Of a DNA stretch of 9,085 nucleotides, positions 7,595-9,085 are shown in pieces (position 1 is the first letter of the stretch; every line of letters begins with the position of its first letter). The notes under the pieces were generated by a model, which saw only the letters and a program-made list of their open reading frames with translations, was not told where the DNA came from and searched no databases. Source of the DNA: Bacillota bacterium (GTDB taxonomy: Bacteria > Bacillota > Clostridia > Lachnospirales > Lachnospiraceae); the NCBI GenBank assembly GCA_023392995.1, contig JAEWMZ010000474.1, positions 1 through 9,085 on the forward strand, given 5' to 3'. The position numbers and the translations under genes were made by a program.

Positions 7595-7861
7595 CTATAC
7601 CGTTACACTGTTTTTCAAACCCACACAAAAAAGTACATATATTTCAGGTAATAACACAGATACATTTTCTGCACAATCGCCAGTAAACCCGCTTAAACAG
7701 GGGCTTTCCGCGACAGCAAGCAAACCGTTTCCACATGTGGCGTTATTCTTTGTTGAACACAAATAGTTCGCCCCGTTATTCTCGCATGAGTACAAAATTT
7801 CCTGCTCAATTATTTCTTTGATTTCAGTCCCATCAACAACTTCTGCCAGCTGTTTCTTCAT
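7595..7861 (-). CDS. Small ORF directly behind the recombinase (88 codons), hypothetical
   Basis: ATG lies 1 nt after the recombinase TAA, and AAAGG lies 9 nt upstream of it inside the recombinase end, so translational coupling is plausible. The first about 28 residues (MKKQLAEVVDGTEIKEIIEQ and onward) look like a normal helical protein. The rest is rich in Cys, Asn and Gly and runs into head copy A. Copy B has no equivalent frame: it has a stop within about 14 codons of the edge and an indel of about 10 nt. The tail is therefore probably not conserved as protein, and the real gene may be a broken small ORF whose end has been replaced. No family is recognised. Confidence 0.35.
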   Translation of the reverse strand: MKKQLAEVVDGTEIKEIIEQEILYSCENNGANYLCSTKNNATCGNGLLAVAESPCLSGFTGDCAENVSVLLPEIYVLFCVGLKNSVTV

Positions 7862-7862
7862 C

Positions 7863-9085
7863 TTATGACACCTTTATCCCTTTCTTTGAATTCTTAGCCT
7901 TCATACTCTCTTTTGCATTAGGAATCGTACTGCTTTGATTTCCCTTTAATACAAAAGTCAGCTTATACGGATCCGGATTTCCATCTTCATCGTACCCACC
8001 GACATAAACCTTGTTGATGATACTTTCAAATACAACCCGGTCAAATTCATCAAGGATATCTTCTTGCTTCAGTGTCTCCCGAAGGTCTGACATTCGCTTG
8101 CCAACATCTTTCTGCTTACCGATACTTTCCTGTAATAAAAGCTTCTTTTCCATACAGATATGAAGCTTTCTCATTACTTCTGTTAATTTATCGTCATAAG
8201 CCTCTTTTGTAATTGTACCATCGATGAGCATATCTGTCATTCTGCTTTTTCTTGATTCTAATGCAGAAATATCTTTCTCTATCTGCTTTAGCTTTCGGAC
8301 ATCTTCATCATTATTAGCGGTTTCTTCTACATAATTCATGACTACATCCAGAACATCATCAAAATTACCAGCCAGTAAAGAAAATGCTTCTATAAATGCA
8401 CCTTCTAATATGTTTTCATCAATGGATTTACAGTTTGGACAATTACTAATTCCATGCTTTGTAGCATTCATGCATTTCCAGACTGGTTTCTCATATTTAG
8501 AACTGCTGTGCAACGTCCTTCTGGTCAGCTTATCTCCGCAAAAAGCACATTCACACATGCTGCTAAATGCATATTGTCTGGTATAGCGTTCTCGATTGCC
8601 TGTAGTCTCCACTACTTTATTAATAGATCGCTTTAATCGAATCTTTTCAGCCTCATCCCAAATCTCTCTGGAAACAATGGCTTCGTGATGGTCACGAATA
8701 TAAAACTGATCCTCTTCTCCCATATTCGCAAGTCTTCGTTTGGAAATCGGGTCTGTGGTAAATGTCTTTCCAAGAAGAATGTCTCCCTTGTACTTTTCAT
8801 TCTTAATGATTCCCATAACGCCATGGGTATGCCAGCTGACTTCGCCTTTTTTGTTCTTTTTTCCAAGTTCAATCAGGCGCTTTGCAATAGTAGTCGTTCC
8901 ATATCCCTGAATATACATGTCATAAATAAATCGGACTATATCCGCTTCCTCTTCATTAACAGAAAGAGTTTTATCATCGGGATTATAATCATACCCAAGG
9001 CATCCATTGAAACCAATCATTTCTCCACGCTTCATTTTCATCTTGAGTCCCATTTTTACATTTGCAGATAAAGATTCTACTTCCT
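7863..9085 (-). CDS. Large serine recombinase, C-terminal part (5' end outside window)
   Basis: The frame stays open to the window edge. Upstream of the methionine at 9053 it reads EVESLSANVKMGLKMKMKRG, the usual link after the catalytic domain, so the resolvase domain with its active serine is off-window and the gene is partial. Visible are the Recombinase domain (GFNGCLGYDYNPD, the EADIVRFIYDMY helix, then WHTHGVMGIIKNEKYKGD), a zinc ribbon with CAFCG and then WKC and NCPNC, a long coiled coil (about VRKLKQIEKDISALESRK to EKKLLLQESI), and the closing beta segment ending DPYKLTFVLKG. These enzymes integrate and excise elements by 2-bp staggered crossover at att sites. The conserved Cys residues and the full C-terminus suggest it is functional, if the unseen part is intact. 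It probably drove acquisition of the cargo downstream. Confidence 0.95.
   Translation of the reverse strand, partial: EVESLSANVKMGLKMKMKRGEMIGFNGCLGYDYNPDDKTLSVNEEEADIVRFIYDMYIQGYGTTTIAKRLIELGKKNKKGEVSWHTHGVMGIIKNEKYKGDILLGKTFTTDPISKRRLANMGEEDQFYIRDHHEAIVSREIWDEAEKIRLKRSINKVVETTGNRERYTRQYAFSSMCECAFCGDKLTRRTLHSSSKYEKPVWKCMNATKHGISNCPNCKSIDENILEGAFIEAFSLLAGNFDDVLDVVMNYVEETANNDEDVRKLKQIEKDISALESRKSRMTDMLIDGTITKEAYDDKLTEVMRKLHICMEKKLLLQESIGKQKDVGKRMSDLRETLKQEDILDEFDRVVFESIINKVYVGGYDEDGNPDPYKLTFVLKGNQSSTIPNAKESMKAKNSKKGIKVS

Larger units (their letters stand above)
7250..7740 (-). repeat. Head segment copy A, between the recombinase and the DUF4209 gene
   Basis: This is the recombinase-proximal copy of the segment repeated at 4847-5251, about 2.48 kb away. 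Shared landmarks are the edge motif (7703-7740), a short frame ending PDGVPRKLSAKY and TAG (7554-7619), a GGAGG block (7490-7494), a small frame ending KIECINEKE and TAA (7333-7335), the terminator and the promoter. Relative to B it has about 10 extra nt near 7617-7627 and further indels. Apart from the tail of the 88-codon frame, no long gene is present on either strand. Confidence 0.85.

Noticed and set aside
4847..7740. CRISPR array or retron
   Set aside because: The repeats are two long, diverged segments about 2.5 kb apart, not short regular repeats; no Cas gene or reverse transcriptase is present.
7121..7766. Plus-strand open frames opposite head copy A
   Set aside because: They are interrupted differently in copy B, overlap the terminator and promoter, and show no protein-like conservation.
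8633..9071. Other open frames over the recombinase
   Set aside because: They are alternate-frame shadows of the recombinase coding sequence.

Overview
The window looks like cargo of an integrated mobile element in a low-GC Gram-positive bacterium, most likely a clostridial gut relative. The reasons are the AT-rich composition, purine-rich Shine-Dalgarno sequences, and a large serine recombinase of the clostridial Tn4451/Tn5397 kind. The taxon is an inference. Everything recognisable reads on the minus strand, so the biological order runs from position 9085 down to 1.

In that order: (1) the 3' part of a large serine recombinase, whose catalytic N-terminus lies beyond the window edge; (2) a small open frame starting 1 nt after the recombinase stop; (3) a non-coding head segment, copy A (about 7250-7740), which ends in a rho-independent terminator followed by a conserved promoter; (4) a DUF4209 protein of about 600 residues with a C-terminal RNSIAHG motif, which is also a HEPN-type RxxxxH signature; (5) a diverged second copy of the head segment, copy B (about 4847-5251), offset by about 2.48 kb from copy A, with the same terminator and promoter; (6) a frameshifted relic of a YhcG/DUF1016-family PD-(D/E)XK nuclease and other broken coding scraps (4357-4810); (7) a 1385-residue protein of unknown function with two RNA-polymerase alpha-CTD-like helix-hairpin-helix repeats at its N-terminus; (8) a long inverted repeat that probably terminates it.

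My reading is a recombinase-linked accretion island. Each cargo block is preceded by its own copy of a recombinase-proximal head carrying a terminator and a promoter, so each block would be transcribed independently. The cargo (a HEPN-like DUF4209 protein, a dead DUF1016 nuclease and a very large unknown protein) resembles defence-island content, but no known system is complete here. The most promising new elements are the alpha-CTD fusion protein and the repeated head segment. Function, mobility and any partnership between the two large proteins are inferred, not shown.
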